From DYQY01 sp964643725 (lineage in GTDB: Bacteria > Margulisbacteria > Riflemargulisbacteria > GWF2-35-9 > DYQY01), in contig CAZXTL010000031.1 in the NCBI GenBank assembly GCA_964643725.1, positions 1 to 22,879 of the forward strand: DNA of 22,879 bases, written 5' to 3'. The notes beneath the pieces are model-generated. The model was not told the DNA's origin. It saw only the letters and a list, made by a program, of their open reading frames with translations, and ran no database searches. Position 1 is the stretch's first letter. Every line of letters begins with the position of its first letter. This document shows, piece by piece, positions 1-8,713 of this stretch. The position numbers and the translations under genes were made by a program.

Positions 1-35
1 AAATATCTGAAGTAGCGAGAGGACGTGATGGCAGA

Positions 36-593
36 ATGGAATCAGTAAAAATAGAGGTTCAAAAACGTACAGAATTTGGTAAAGAAAAGGTAAACAAGCT
101 TAGAAATAAAAGTTTAATACCTGTTGAGTTATATGGTACAGATCTCAAAAATAACGTTAGTCTTATGGTTGATTATAAAGCTATTAGTACCCATCTTTTA
201 AAAGGTGTTCATGGAAAGAATACAATTTTCTCTTTTGAGCTTGATGGAAAGACAATACATGCAATAACTTATGAAGCTCAAATTCATCCAATTAGTAAAA
301 AAATTCTTCACTTGGACTTCAAAACAGTCAATGAAAAAAACAAGGTTAAAATTAAATTGCTTGTGAAAGCAGTTGGTAACTCTAAAGGAGTTCAAAAAGG
401 TGGCAGAATTCAACAAAAGGTTGATGTTGTGCAATTAATGATTCTTCCTCAAGAGATTATTCCTCAAGTTGATGTAGATATTACTAACTTGGACCTGAAA
501 GAACAGATACTTATTAGTGACTTAGTTTTACCACCAAGTGCAGAGATTTTGAAATACCCTAAAGCACAACAAGTATTTAATATAAAAGGGTAA
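36..593 (+). CDS. rplY: 50S ribosomal protein L25, two-domain CTC/TL5 type
   Basis: A 185-residue protein that binds 5S rRNA in the large ribosomal subunit. The N-terminal L25 beta-barrel (about residues 1-90) is recognisable from the basic start, the 'SLIPVELYG' segment and 'YEAQIHPISKKILHLDF'. The remaining residues form the C-terminal TL5/CTC domain, with 'KGVQKGGRIQQKV' and 'LPPSAEI'. The length fits the two-domain form found in most bacteria rather than the short E. coli L25. A purine-rich stretch GAGAGGA at 17-23 lies 12 nt before ATG 36, a little far. ATG 28 is closer but closes after six codons. Frame 1 stops at 13-15, so an upstream gene may end there; in many bacteria that neighbour is prs, but nothing here shows it. 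The gene heads a tight run with pyrE, pyrF and a malic enzyme. Confidence 0.93.
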   Translation: MESVKIEVQKRTEFGKEKVNKLRNKSLIPVELYGTDLKNNVSLMVDYKAISTHLLKGVHGKNTIFSFELDGKTIHAITYEAQIHPISKKILHLDFKTVNEKNKVKIKLLVKAVGNSKGVQKGGRIQQKVDVVQLMILPQEIIPQVDVDITNLDLKEQILISDLVLPPSAEILKYPKAQQVFNIKG

Positions 594-596
594 TCT

Positions 597-1118
597 ATGA
601 CACTAAATGATCTGGCTAAACAGATAAAAGCCGCTGCTTACTTAGAAGGTGACTTCACCTTAAGGTCAGGGAAAAAAAGTAATTATTATTTGGATAAATA
701 TCTATTTGAAACCAATAGTTCAATTTTAGATAAGTTATCAGATGCCTTTGCTCAAAAGATAAAAAAAGATTACCCAGAAACTGATATGCTTGCAGCTCCT
801 GAATTAGGTGCTGTAGCTATTGTAGCTGCTGTAAGCATTAAGTCTGGCATTAACTTTGTTATTGTTCGTAAGGCAGAAAAAGATTACGGTACAACAAAGC
901 TAATTGAAGGAACGATAAAAGGTTCTAAAAATGTACTGCTTATTGAAGATATCTTAACAACAGCAGGAGCTGCCTTAAAGTCTGCAAATATTTTAAGAGA
1001 TGCTGGTTATAATGTAACAGCAATTCTCGGAACTATTGATAGATTACAGGGTGCTGAAGAAAATATTGTTAAAGAAGGTTTCAAATACGACACATTGCTA
1101 ACAATTAAAGACCTGTAA
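597..1118 (+). CDS. pyrE: Orotate phosphoribosyltransferase
   Basis: Transfers phosphoribose from PRPP to orotate, giving OMP, the fifth step of UMP synthesis. At 173 residues it has the length of short bacterial PyrE. Visible motifs are the substrate loop 'FTLRSGKKSNYYLDKY' (about 20-35), 'APELGAVAI' (67-75), the flexible catalytic loop 'VRKAEKDYGT' (90-99) and the PRPP-binding motif 'VLLIEDILTTAGAA' (113-126). The PRPP motif has A where many PyrE have G (TTGGS), which is tolerated in the family. It starts 3 nt after the L25 stop with an AAAAGGG Shine-Dalgarno site 6 nt upstream. Its stop overlaps the pyrF start by 1 nt, so the last two steps of UMP synthesis are translationally coupled. Confidence 0.95.
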   Translation: MTLNDLAKQIKAAAYLEGDFTLRSGKKSNYYLDKYLFETNSSILDKLSDAFAQKIKKDYPETDMLAAPELGAVAIVAAVSIKSGINFVIVRKAEKDYGTTKLIEGTIKGSKNVLLIEDILTTAGAALKSANILRDAGYNVTAILGTIDRLQGAEENIVKEGFKYDTLLTIKDL

Positions 1119-1930
1119 TGAACTTTAAGGACAAATTACGAAACGCTCAAACAATAAACGACTCATCTTTGATAGTTGGGTTGGATATCGACGTTGAAAA
1201 GATACCAGCATTTCTTAAAGAATCTGAATCAGAACCACTTTTTGTTTTTTCAGAGCAAATAATTAATGCTACCAAAGACCATGTTTGTGCGTATAAGCCC
1301 AATATAGCTTTCTTTGAAGCCTTAGGAGTTTATGGTCTTGAACTATTAGTAAAAACTTTAGAGTTGATTCCTGAATATATTCCAGTGATTTTAGATGTAA
1401 AAAGAGGTGATATTGGAAATACTGCTCAGAAGTATGCAATATCTGCTTTTGAACAACTTAAAGTTGATGCAGTAACTCTTGCACCATATATGGGAAGCGA
1501 CTCAATAATCCCTTTTCTGGAATATAAGGATAAATACTCATTTGTACTTGTACTAACTTCTAATAAAAGTTCATCTGAACTAGAAATGTTAAAAACAGAT
1601 AAAGGAACATTCCTTTTTCAAGAAACTGCTTCATTAGTGCATACGTGGAATAATAGTTATGCTAACTGTGGTGCAGTTATGGGAGCAACTAATCCTGACC
1701 ATTTTGGGTTAGTTGAAAAAGACTTATCCGATAGTTTTATTCTTGTTCCTGGGATAGGGACTCAAGGCGGTAAGGTTTCTGATATATTAACCAAAGACAG
1801 AAAAAATAAAAATAATTATTTATTTAATGTTTCCCGAGATGTTATATATGCATCTAATGGTAAAGATTTTGCTAAAGTTGCTACTGAAAAAGCAAAACAG
1901 TATAAGTTGGAAATTAATAAATACCTATAA
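1118..1930 (+). CDS. pyrF: Orotidine 5'-phosphate decarboxylase, type 2
   Basis: Decarboxylates OMP to UMP, the final step of pyrimidine synthesis. The 270-residue length and the motif 'DVKRGDIGNT' (D93, K95, D98) mark the longer type 2 subfamily rather than the roughly 230-residue E. coli type. The catalytic Asp-Lys-Asp set is intact. Other family segments are 'KPNIAFFEALG' (60-70), 'TLAPYMGSDS' (120-129), 'LTSNKSS' (146-152), 'GAVMGATNP' and the phosphate-binding 'LVPGIGTQGG' near the C-terminus. ATG overlaps the pyrE stop (TAATG), so it is probably translated by coupling. It is followed after 2 nt by the malic enzyme. Confidence 0.95.
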   Translation: MNFKDKLRNAQTINDSSLIVGLDIDVEKIPAFLKESESEPLFVFSEQIINATKDHVCAYKPNIAFFEALGVYGLELLVKTLELIPEYIPVILDVKRGDIGNTAQKYAISAFEQLKVDAVTLAPYMGSDSIIPFLEYKDKYSFVLVLTSNKSSSELEMLKTDKGTFLFQETASLVHTWNNSYANCGAVMGATNPDHFGLVEKDLSDSFILVPGIGTQGGKVSDILTKDRKNKNNYLFNVSRDVIYASNGKDFAKVATEKAKQYKLEINKYL

Positions 1931-1932
1931 TT

Positions 1933-3060
1933 ATGAATGAAATATTTGATCTTCACAAAAAAGGTAAAATATCTATCGAAAATAAGATTACTATTGATAA
2001 CGCTCAGATTCTAGCAAAAGTATATACTCCCGGTGTTGCTCAGGTTGTTAAGTATATTAATAACGATAAAAAAGCTGTAAAAGATTTTACGATTATTGGT
2101 AACACAGTTGGTATGTTTACTGATGGAACTGCTGTTCTTGGGCTAGGTAATATGGGGCCAGAAGCAGCAATGCCAGTGATGGAAGGGAAATCTATGATTT
2201 ACAGGGCTTTTGCAGATATAAATGCGTACCCCTTATTACTTAATACAACTGACGTAGACAGAATTGTAGATGCTATATCAGCACTTTCTCCGTCATTTAG
2301 TCTTATTCATTTAGAAGATATTAGTGCTCCAAATTGCTTTGAGATATTTGATAAACTAGTACAAAGAGTTGATATTCCAGTTTTTCATGATGATCAATAT
2401 GGTACTGCGATTATTGTTTTAGCAGGGCTTATTAATGCTTTGAAGGTGACGAATAGAGAGCCAAGTTCGAGCAGCATAGTTATCAACGGCGCAGGAGCAG
2501 CAGGTTTAGCTATAGCTAGACTTCTTTTTACTTATGGATTTAAAAAAATAAGCATTTGTGACAGTAAAGGTATTATTCACAAACAAAGAACTGACCTAAA
2601 TAAATATAAAAAAGAAGTTTTAGAATTAACTGATAATCGAGATGTCGAAGGTAAGTTACTAGATGCAGTCATTGGTAAGGACATTTTCGTTGGAGTTTCT
2701 GTTGGAGGAGTTTTAACTGCTTCCATGGTAGAAACTATGAATAAAGAGCCAATAATATTCGCACTCGCTAATCCTGACCCAGAAATACTGCCTTCACAGC
2801 TACCAGAAGGCTTTAAAGGAATTATCGCCACAGGAAGAAGTGATTTTCCCAATCAGATTAATAATGCTATCGGTTATCCTGGATTTGTTAAGGCTATTTT
2901 AGAAAACAATATAAAGAACATTGAGTTTTATCATTTTATCCAAGCAGCCAAAGGGATATCAAGTGTTCTTAATGATGATGAATTAGATAAAACTAATATT
3001 ATTCCAAATGTATTTAATAAAAACGTAGTTCCCTCAATTTTGAATAGTTTCAAAAATTAA
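1933..3060 (+). CDS. Malic enzyme (malate dehydrogenase, oxaloacetate-decarboxylating)
   Basis: Oxidatively decarboxylates malate to pyruvate with reduction of NAD+ or NADP+. The 375-residue length fits the short bacterial malic enzyme core without the C-terminal phosphotransacetylase-like domain of MaeB. Seen in order: 'VYTPGVAQV' with the catalytic Tyr31, 'GPEAAMPVMEGKSMIYRAF' with the likely catalytic Lys86, metal ligands in 'HLEDISAPN' (E128, D129) and 'FHDDQYGTA' (D153/D154), and the dinucleotide fold 'INGAGAAG' (184-191). The cofactor cannot be fixed from sequence. It starts 2 nt after pyrF and no clear Shine-Dalgarno site is visible, so coupling to pyrF is likely. With the hydrogenase and lactate dehydrogenase nearby it fits an anaplerotic or NAD(P)H-supplying role in fermentation. 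Confidence 0.93.
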   Translation: MNEIFDLHKKGKISIENKITIDNAQILAKVYTPGVAQVVKYINNDKKAVKDFTIIGNTVGMFTDGTAVLGLGNMGPEAAMPVMEGKSMIYRAFADINAYPLLLNTTDVDRIVDAISALSPSFSLIHLEDISAPNCFEIFDKLVQRVDIPVFHDDQYGTAIIVLAGLINALKVTNREPSSSSIVINGAGAAGLAIARLLFTYGFKKISICDSKGIIHKQRTDLNKYKKEVLELTDNRDVEGKLLDAVIGKDIFVGVSVGGVLTASMVETMNKEPIIFALANPDPEILPSQLPEGFKGIIATGRSDFPNQINNAIGYPGFVKAILENNIKNIEFYHFIQAAKGISSVLNDDELDKTNIIPNVFNKNVVPSILNSFKN

Positions 3061-3090
3061 GCAATATATAGATCATTTTCCTGTAATTTA

Positions 3091-3119
3091 TTGACTGTCA
3101 TCTTCCTTTGTTCTATTCT
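3091..3119 (+). promoter_or_regulatory. Sigma70-type promoter of the hydrogenase operon
   Basis: TTGACT at 3091-3096 and TATTCT at 3114-3119 are separated by exactly 17 bp, and the predicted transcript would start near 3126, about 65 nt before the hydC-like gene. A second weaker pair (TTGAAC 3146-3151, TATATA 3169-3174) would start transcription at the ribosome binding site and is less likely. The AAAGGAG ribosome binding site lies just before ATG 3192. Confidence 0.55.
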
Positions 3120-3191
3120 TTAAATATAGATAAAACACCAATTTATTGAACATATATTACATTCTAATTATATAAAATAAAGGAGAGATAC

Positions 3192-3731
3192 ATGAGTGAA
3201 TCAAATAAATGTACTTGTTGTAATAGTCAAAATTTACCAGAAGAGGAACTATTAAAAGATTTAGATAATTTGATTTTAGAGTATCAAAATAAACCAGGAG
3301 CACTCATCCCAGTATTGCAAATAACACAAGGAATGTTTGGTTATCTTCCAGAAATAGCGTTAAAAAAAATTGCTATTGGTCTTAATCAACCGTATAGCGA
3401 AGTAGCTGGAGTTGTTAGTTTTTATTCTAATTTCACAACTATACCTAGAGGGAAGCATCTTGTAAGAGTCTGTATGGGCACTGCTTGCTATGTTAGAGGT
3501 GGAAAATTAGTTTTAGATGCAATTAAAAGGAAGCTAGGGATTGATGTTGGCGAAACTACTGAGGATAGAATGTTCTCATTAGAAATTGCTCGCTGTTTTG
3601 GCGCATGTGGTCTTGCTCCTACTATTGCAATCAACGATGAGGTTTATAAAAGAGTTCGTCCTTCAAAAGTTTCAGATATTATAGACTCAATATATCATGC
3701 CCAGACTGAAGAGAAAGGAGTGTCACTATAA
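3192..3731 (+). CDS. hydC: NuoE/HydC-like [2Fe-2S] subunit of the hydrogenase complex
   Basis: A 179-residue thioredoxin-like ferredoxin of the NuoE (24-kDa complex I) family. It has a helical N-terminal part (about 15-80, with 'GYLPEIALKKIA' and 'VVSFYSNF') and a [2Fe-2S] domain with ligands C94, C99 ('CMGTAC') and C135, C139 ('CFGAC'). In bifurcating hydrogenases this subunit (HydC) docks on the NuoF-like subunit and passes electrons to or from its FMN. An extra N-terminal 'CTCC' cluster (C7, C9, C10) is not part of the known site. It is first in a three-gene operon, has a strong AAAGGAG site, and its stop overlaps the next start by 1 nt. The family is also found with formate dehydrogenases and complex I; the downstream HydA argues for hydrogenase. 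Confidence 0.92.
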   Translation: MSESNKCTCCNSQNLPEEELLKDLDNLILEYQNKPGALIPVLQITQGMFGYLPEIALKKIAIGLNQPYSEVAGVVSFYSNFTTIPRGKHLVRVCMGTACYVRGGKLVLDAIKRKLGIDVGETTEDRMFSLEIARCFGACGLAPTIAINDEVYKRVRPSKVSDIIDSIYHAQTEEKGVSL

Positions 3732-6700
3732 TGACAGAGTTAAATAACAATATTATTTTTAATAAAGAAGACCTTGATAAAATCCACGAAAAATTACAAG
3801 TAACGTTTTCTCTTCGATTAAATGATTTTCAAGAAGCGGAGGAGAGATTAAAAAATCAAAATCAATTTCATGTGATGCTTTGTTTTGGTACTGGTTGTAT
3901 TTCCTCAGGTGCTTTAGCTGTAAAGCAAGCAATTCAGGAAGAAATCCAGAAATATAATATGTCAGATAGAGTTTCATTAGTGGAAACTGGCTGCAATGGA
4001 TTTTGTGCAGGAGGGCCTATTCTTGTAGTTTATCCAGGGGCATTCTATTACACAAAAATAACTCCAGAAGGTGCTAAAAGAATTATTGAAGAGCATCTAG
4101 TTAATGGTAATCCGGTAGCTGATTTAGTGTTTCATGACCCAAATACAAATAAACCTATAATGCAATATAAAGATATCCCATTTTTTGCTAAACAAAATTT
4201 AAAGGTTTTACGGAACAAAGGGATGATTGCAGCTGAAAGTCTTGAGGAAGCTATCGGTCGTGGAGCATATTTTGCGATTGAAAAAGCTTTACGTGAAATG
4301 ACACCAGCTCAGATTATTGAAGAGGTTAAAAATTCAGGATTAAGAGGACGTGGAGGCGCAGGTTTTTCAACTGGTCTTAAATGGGAATTTTGCTCAAAGG
4401 CAATAGGTACTAATAAATTTATTATTTGTAATGCAGATGAAGGGGATCCTGGAGCATTTATGGATAGAAGTTTATTGGAAAGTGACCCACATGCAGTTAT
4501 TGAAGGAATGATGATTGGAGCTCGTGCAATAGGTGCTGATACTGGTTATATCTATTGTAGGGCGGAGTACCCATTAGCAATTAAAAGACTTAATATTGCG
4601 ATAAGCGATTGTCGTCGAAGAGGACTATTGGGCGAGAATATATTAGGGTCTGATTTTAAGTTTGATTTGCATATAAGCCAAGGCGCTGGAGCGTTTGTTT
4701 GTGGTGAGGAAACAGCATTAATGAGATCTATTGAGGGAAAACGAGGTGAACCTCGTCAACGTCCTCCGTTTCCTGCCAATCAAGGATTATGGGAAAAGCC
4801 ATCAGTACTTAATAACGTAGAAACATTAGGAAATATTCCCGTGATTATCAGGGAAGGTGCTGAGGCTTTTAGAAGCGTTGGTACAAGTAAATCACCTGGA
4901 ACTAAAATTTTTGCTTTAACAGGGAATGTTAATAATGTTGGTCTTGTGGAAGTAAATATGGGTATTGCATTAGGTGATATTATTTATGATATTGGTGGAG
5001 GCATCCCTGATGGTAAGAAATTTAAAGCTGCTCAATTAGGTGGACCTTCAGGCGGTTGTATCCCTAAAGAGAATTTAAATGTTCCTGTGGATTATGAATC
5101 GATTAATGAACTTGGGGCTATTATGGGTTCTGGTGGACTTATTGTAATGGATGAAGATACTTGTATGGTGGATGTTGCTAGATTCTTTTTAGAATTTATT
5201 CAAGAGGAGTCTTGTGGAAAATGTGTTCCGTGTAGAGTTGGTACTAAAAGAATGTTAGAAATATTGGAACGAATTTGTGGTGGTAAAGGCGTAGAAGGAG
5301 ATGTTGAAAAGCTTATTGAGCTAAGTGAGGTAATAAAAGATACTTCTCTTTGTGGATTAGGACAAACTGCTCCTAATTCTGTTCTCTCTACTATTCGTCA
5401 CTTTCGTGCTGAATACGATGCACATATTCGTGACCATCACTGTGAAGCAGGTGTATGTCCTTCGTTAGTACGTGCTCCGTGTCAAAGTGCTTGTCCTGCA
5501 GGAGTTGATGTTCCTGGATTTGTTTCTTTAGTTGGAGAAAAGCGTTATGCAGAAGCAATTCGTCTTCATAGAGAAAGAAATCCTTTTGCTGCAGTTTGTG
5601 CTAGAGTTTGTTTTCATACTTGCGAGAATAAATGTAGAAGAGCAACTATTGATGAATCTATCTCTATTAGAGGCATTAAAAGATTTATGATAGATCAAGA
5701 GGTAACTGTTCAACTTCCTGAAATAAGGGAAAATGCAATAAATGCTAGTAAAAAAATAGCTATTATAGGAGCTGGACCAGCTGGACTTTCTTGTGCTTAT
5801 TTCTTAGCTAGACTAGGTTATAAACCGCATGTTTTTGAATCTGAGCCTAGACCAGGAGGAATGCTTGTTCAAGCTATCCCAGCTTATCGACTACCTAGAG
5901 AAATATTAGCTCGTGAAATCCGAATGATAGAAAGAATGGGAGTTGAGATTTTTACAGGGAAAAGTTTAGGAAAAGATTTTTCCATTAATAGTTTGAGAGA
6001 AGAAGGTTATGATGCTGTGTTTATTGGTATTGGAGCTCAGAAATCTTTTAAACTTGGGATTCCAGGAGAAGATACAAAAAATGTAGTTGATGCCTTAGAT
6101 TTTTTACGTCAGTATAATTTGCGAGGCTCTGTTCCTGTTGGGAATAAAGTAGTAGTCATTGGCGGTGGCAATGCCGCAATTGATGCTGCAAGAACTGCTC
6201 TAAGACTTGGGGCAGAAGACGTAACAGTTTTGTATCGTAGAACCAAAGAAGAAATGCCTGCATATGCTGAAGAGATTGAAGAAGCTGAACAAGAAGGAGT
6301 AAAACTCTTATTATTAACTGCACCAATTGAAATTATATCTACAAATGGTGTTGTTTCAGGATTGATTTGTCACCCAATGTCTTTAGGAGAATTCGATCGT
6401 TCTGGTCGACGAAGACCAGAGGATAGAAAGGATAAAGAAATTACCATTACAGTTGATCAAATAATAACAGCGATCGGACAAAAAGTTGACACAGAGTTTT
6501 TAGATATTCCTCTGACTAATTCAAAAACAGTTGCTATACAGGCTAAAACTGGTCAAACTTGCGAGCCTTGGCTTTTTGCAGGAGGCGATGTAGCTTTGGG
6601 TGCATCTTCAGTGGTAGAAGCTATAGCGGGAGGGGAAAAGTCAGCAGTTGGTATTGATACATATTTGACTGGAAAAGATAATTCTTTCTGGAGAGAATAT

Positions 6701-6919
6701 TGCGAGGTTCAAACAGCATATGATCCAGAAGCAGAGCCTGTGCCGTATCCACGTGAAAAATTAAATCTAATTTCATTAGATAGACGCAGGAATAATTTTG
6801 ATGAGGTTGAATTAGCTTGGACTGAAAGTGTTTCAGTACGACAAGCAAATCGTTGTTTGCGTTGTGATTATGGTAAAAAGTCCGGAGTTTGTTCTTCGGT
6901 ACAGGAAGGAGTTAAATAG
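3731..6919 (+). CDS. HydB/NuoF-like flavoprotein fused to a GltD/NfnB-like NAD(P)H oxidoreductase
   Basis: A 1062-residue fusion. Residues about 46-120 are a thioredoxin-like [2Fe-2S] domain (C51, C56, C88, C92). About 150-560 is NuoF/HydB: FMN and NADH loops 'GLRGRGGAGFSTGLKWEF' (203-220) and 'NADEGDPGAFMDR' (234-246), 'CGEETALMRSIEGKRGEPR' (324-342), and the [4Fe-4S] ligands C495, C498, C501 and C541. From about 570 it becomes a glutamate synthase beta-like flavoprotein: a Cys-rich entry (C571, C576, C584, C588, C623, C627, C631, C635), FAD motif 'GAGPAG' (680-685), a second Rossmann motif 'GGGNAA' (811-816) and 'YRRTKEEMPA', which in GltD/NfnB binds the NADPH phosphate. The C-terminus adds C1042, C1045 and C1054. 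In classical HydB a two-cluster ferredoxin domain stands where the flavoprotein is here. It is translationally coupled to hydC (1-nt overlap) and hydA (adjacent). Confidence 0.9.
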   Translation: MTELNNNIIFNKEDLDKIHEKLQVTFSLRLNDFQEAEERLKNQNQFHVMLCFGTGCISSGALAVKQAIQEEIQKYNMSDRVSLVETGCNGFCAGGPILVVYPGAFYYTKITPEGAKRIIEEHLVNGNPVADLVFHDPNTNKPIMQYKDIPFFAKQNLKVLRNKGMIAAESLEEAIGRGAYFAIEKALREMTPAQIIEEVKNSGLRGRGGAGFSTGLKWEFCSKAIGTNKFIICNADEGDPGAFMDRSLLESDPHAVIEGMMIGARAIGADTGYIYCRAEYPLAIKRLNIAISDCRRRGLLGENILGSDFKFDLHISQGAGAFVCGEETALMRSIEGKRGEPRQRPPFPANQGLWEKPSVLNNVETLGNIPVIIREGAEAFRSVGTSKSPGTKIFALTGNVNNVGLVEVNMGIALGDIIYDIGGGIPDGKKFKAAQLGGPSGGCIPKENLNVPVDYESINELGAIMGSGGLIVMDEDTCMVDVARFFLEFIQEESCGKCVPCRVGTKRMLEILERICGGKGVEGDVEKLIELSEVIKDTSLCGLGQTAPNSVLSTIRHFRAEYDAHIRDHHCEAGVCPSLVRAPCQSACPAGVDVPGFVSLVGEKRYAEAIRLHRERNPFAAVCARVCFHTCENKCRRATIDESISIRGIKRFMIDQEVTVQLPEIRENAINASKKIAIIGAGPAGLSCAYFLARLGYKPHVFESEPRPGGMLVQAIPAYRLPREILAREIRMIERMGVEIFTGKSLGKDFSINSLREEGYDAVFIGIGAQKSFKLGIPGEDTKNVVDALDFLRQYNLRGSVPVGNKVVVIGGGNAAIDAARTALRLGAEDVTVLYRRTKEEMPAYAEEIEEAEQEGVKLLLLTAPIEIISTNGVVSGLICHPMSLGEFDRSGRRRPEDRKDKEITITVDQIITAIGQKVDTEFLDIPLTNSKTVAIQAKTGQTCEPWLFAGGDVALGASSVVEAIAGGEKSAVGIDTYLTGKDNSFWREYCEVQTAYDPEAEPVPYPREKLNLISLDRRRNNFDEVELAWTESVSVRQANRCLRCDYGKKSGVCSSVQEGVK

Positions 6920-8695
6920 ATGACTACTTTAACTATAAATAATATGAATGTTTCGGTACCAGAGGGTACAACTGTTTTAGCTGCTGCAAAACAAGCAGGA
7001 ATTTCAATCCCTACACTATGTCATCTAGAAGGAATTCATTCAATTGGTGCTTGTAGGGTCTGTTTAGTGGAGGTAGTAGGAGCAAAAACATTAGTTGCCT
7101 CATGTGTATTGCCTGTAACTGAAGGCATGAAAGTATTCACAAACACTAAAAGGGTAAGGGAAGCTCGTCGTACAATAGTCGAGTTACTTCTTTCCGAACA
7201 TAATGGTGACTGCCAAACTTGTGATAGAAACGAAGATTGTGAGCTAAGATCTTTAGCCCACGGATTAGGTATAGAAAACGTTAGATATGAAGGGGAACGT
7301 ACAGAAAAACAATTAGATTGTTCAACCCCAGCACTTATTAGAGATAACAGTAAATGTATTAAGTGTCGTAGATGTGTAGCTGTTTGTAATCAGATACAAA
7401 CGGTTGGCGCACTTTTCCCTCAGTTTAGAGGTTTTGATACAGTTATTGGGCCAGCATTTGCTTTAGATCTTAATTGTGTTACTTGTGTGCAATGTGGCCA
7501 ATGTGCTGCTGTCTGTCCGGTAGGGGCTATTGTTGAGAAAAACCAGGTTTCTGAAGTCTGGAAAGCAATAGAGGACCCTTCAAAATATGTTGTAGTTCAG
7601 ACTGCTCCTGCAATAAGGGCGGCATTAGGTGAATGTTTTGGCTTACCAGCAGGAACATTAGTTACAGGGAAAATGGTATCTGCTCTGAAAAGACTTGGAT
7701 TTGATAAAGTATTTGATACTAATTTCGCAGCAGATCTTACTATTTTAGAAGAGGGTACTGAATTACTTACAAGGCTTAAAAAGGCATTAGTAGATAAAGA
7801 AGATGTTGCTCTTCCAATGTTTACTAGCTGTTCTCCAGGATGGATTAAGTTTGCTGAATATAATTATCCAGAAATACTTCCTAATATTTCTACCTGTAAA
7901 TCACCACAACAAATGTTTGGTGCAATTGCAAAAAGCTATTTGGCAGAAAAATTAGGCAAAGATCCTAGTGATATTTTTGTGGTTTCAATAATGCCTTGTA
8001 CTGCAAAAAAATGGGAGGCTTCCAGAGAAGAAATGAATGATGCTGGGAGTAATCAAGATATTGATGTGGTTCTAACAACAAGAGAGCTAGGTAAAATAAT
8101 TAAAGAAGCTGGTATTGATTTTATTTCACTTCCTGATGAAGAAATGGATAATCCATTAGGTGAATCCTCTGGAGCAGCTGATATTTTCGCTAATACTGGA
8201 GGGGTCATGGAGGCTGCATTAAGAACAGCTTATGAGCTAGTTACTGGCAGAGAACTTCCTTTTGAGAATCTACATGTAACACCACTTGTTGGTCTTGAAG
8301 GAATAAAGGAAGCATCTATTACTATTACAGGAACAAAGCCAGAATGGTCTTTTCTGGAAGGCGTAACAGCTAATGTAGCTGTTGCTCATGGACTTGGAAA
8401 TGCTAGGAAACTTATAGAAGAGATTAAAGCAGGTACTTCTAAATATCATTTTATTGAAGTTATGACTTGTCCAGGAGGATGTATAGGAGGAGGAGGTCAG
8501 CCTCGGTTTACCACAAATGATATTAGGAATAAACGGATTGGTGCTATTTATAAAGAAGATGAAGGAAAAACATTACGTAAATCACATAATAATCCTTATA
8601 TTACTCAGATTTATGAAGAGTTTTTGCTAGCACCTTTAGGTGAAAAATCTCATCATTTGTTACACACCAAGTATACTGATAGAAAAAATATTTGA
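6920..8695 (+). CDS. hydA: [FeFe]-hydrogenase catalytic subunit HydA
   Basis: A 591-residue hydrogenase that interconverts protons and H2. In order: a [2Fe-2S] domain (C34, C45, C48, C62); a His-ligated [4Fe-4S] domain of the NuoG type (H94, C98, C101, C107); two [4Fe-4S] sites (C146, C149, C152, C156 and C189, C192, C195, C199, with C186 extra); then the H-cluster domain. Its signature motifs are L1 'TSCSPGW' (302-308), L2 'MPCTAKKWE' (C360) and L3 'EVMTCPGGCIGGGGQP' (C517, C521). L1 has Ser305 where the textbook motif is TSCC. The four-cluster N-terminus is the M3 type found in both monomeric and trimeric bifurcating enzymes; hydC and the NuoF-like gene upstream argue for the latter. No maturation genes (hydE, hydF, hydG) lie in the window. 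ATG directly follows the upstream stop, with an AGGAAGGAG ribosome binding site. Confidence 0.95.
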   Translation: MTTLTINNMNVSVPEGTTVLAAAKQAGISIPTLCHLEGIHSIGACRVCLVEVVGAKTLVASCVLPVTEGMKVFTNTKRVREARRTIVELLLSEHNGDCQTCDRNEDCELRSLAHGLGIENVRYEGERTEKQLDCSTPALIRDNSKCIKCRRCVAVCNQIQTVGALFPQFRGFDTVIGPAFALDLNCVTCVQCGQCAAVCPVGAIVEKNQVSEVWKAIEDPSKYVVVQTAPAIRAALGECFGLPAGTLVTGKMVSALKRLGFDKVFDTNFAADLTILEEGTELLTRLKKALVDKEDVALPMFTSCSPGWIKFAEYNYPEILPNISTCKSPQQMFGAIAKSYLAEKLGKDPSDIFVVSIMPCTAKKWEASREEMNDAGSNQDIDVVLTTRELGKIIKEAGIDFISLPDEEMDNPLGESSGAADIFANTGGVMEAALRTAYELVTGRELPFENLHVTPLVGLEGIKEASITITGTKPEWSFLEGVTANVAVAHGLGNARKLIEEIKAGTSKYHFIEVMTCPGGCIGGGGQPRFTTNDIRNKRIGAIYKEDEGKTLRKSHNNPYITQIYEEFLLAPLGEKSHHLLHTKYTDRKNI

Positions 8696-8698
8696 ATA

Positions 8699-8707
8699 TG
8701 GTATTCT
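8699..8707 (+). promoter_or_regulatory. Extended -10 element next to the yihY-like start
   Basis: TGGTATTCT (TG at 8699-8700, TATTCT at 8702-8707) ends 6 nt before ATG 8714, so a transcript from it would begin at or next to the start codon. No -35 match is obvious at 17 bp. There is no Shine-Dalgarno site before 8714. This is a prediction of a leaderless mRNA; read-through from the hydrogenase operon is also possible. Confidence 0.4.
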
Positions 8708-8713
8708 TAAAGT

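Noticed and set aside
1..15. Possible 3' end of an upstream gene (frame 1, stop at 13-15)
   Set aside because: Only four codons are visible, so no product can be named and the frame could be chance.
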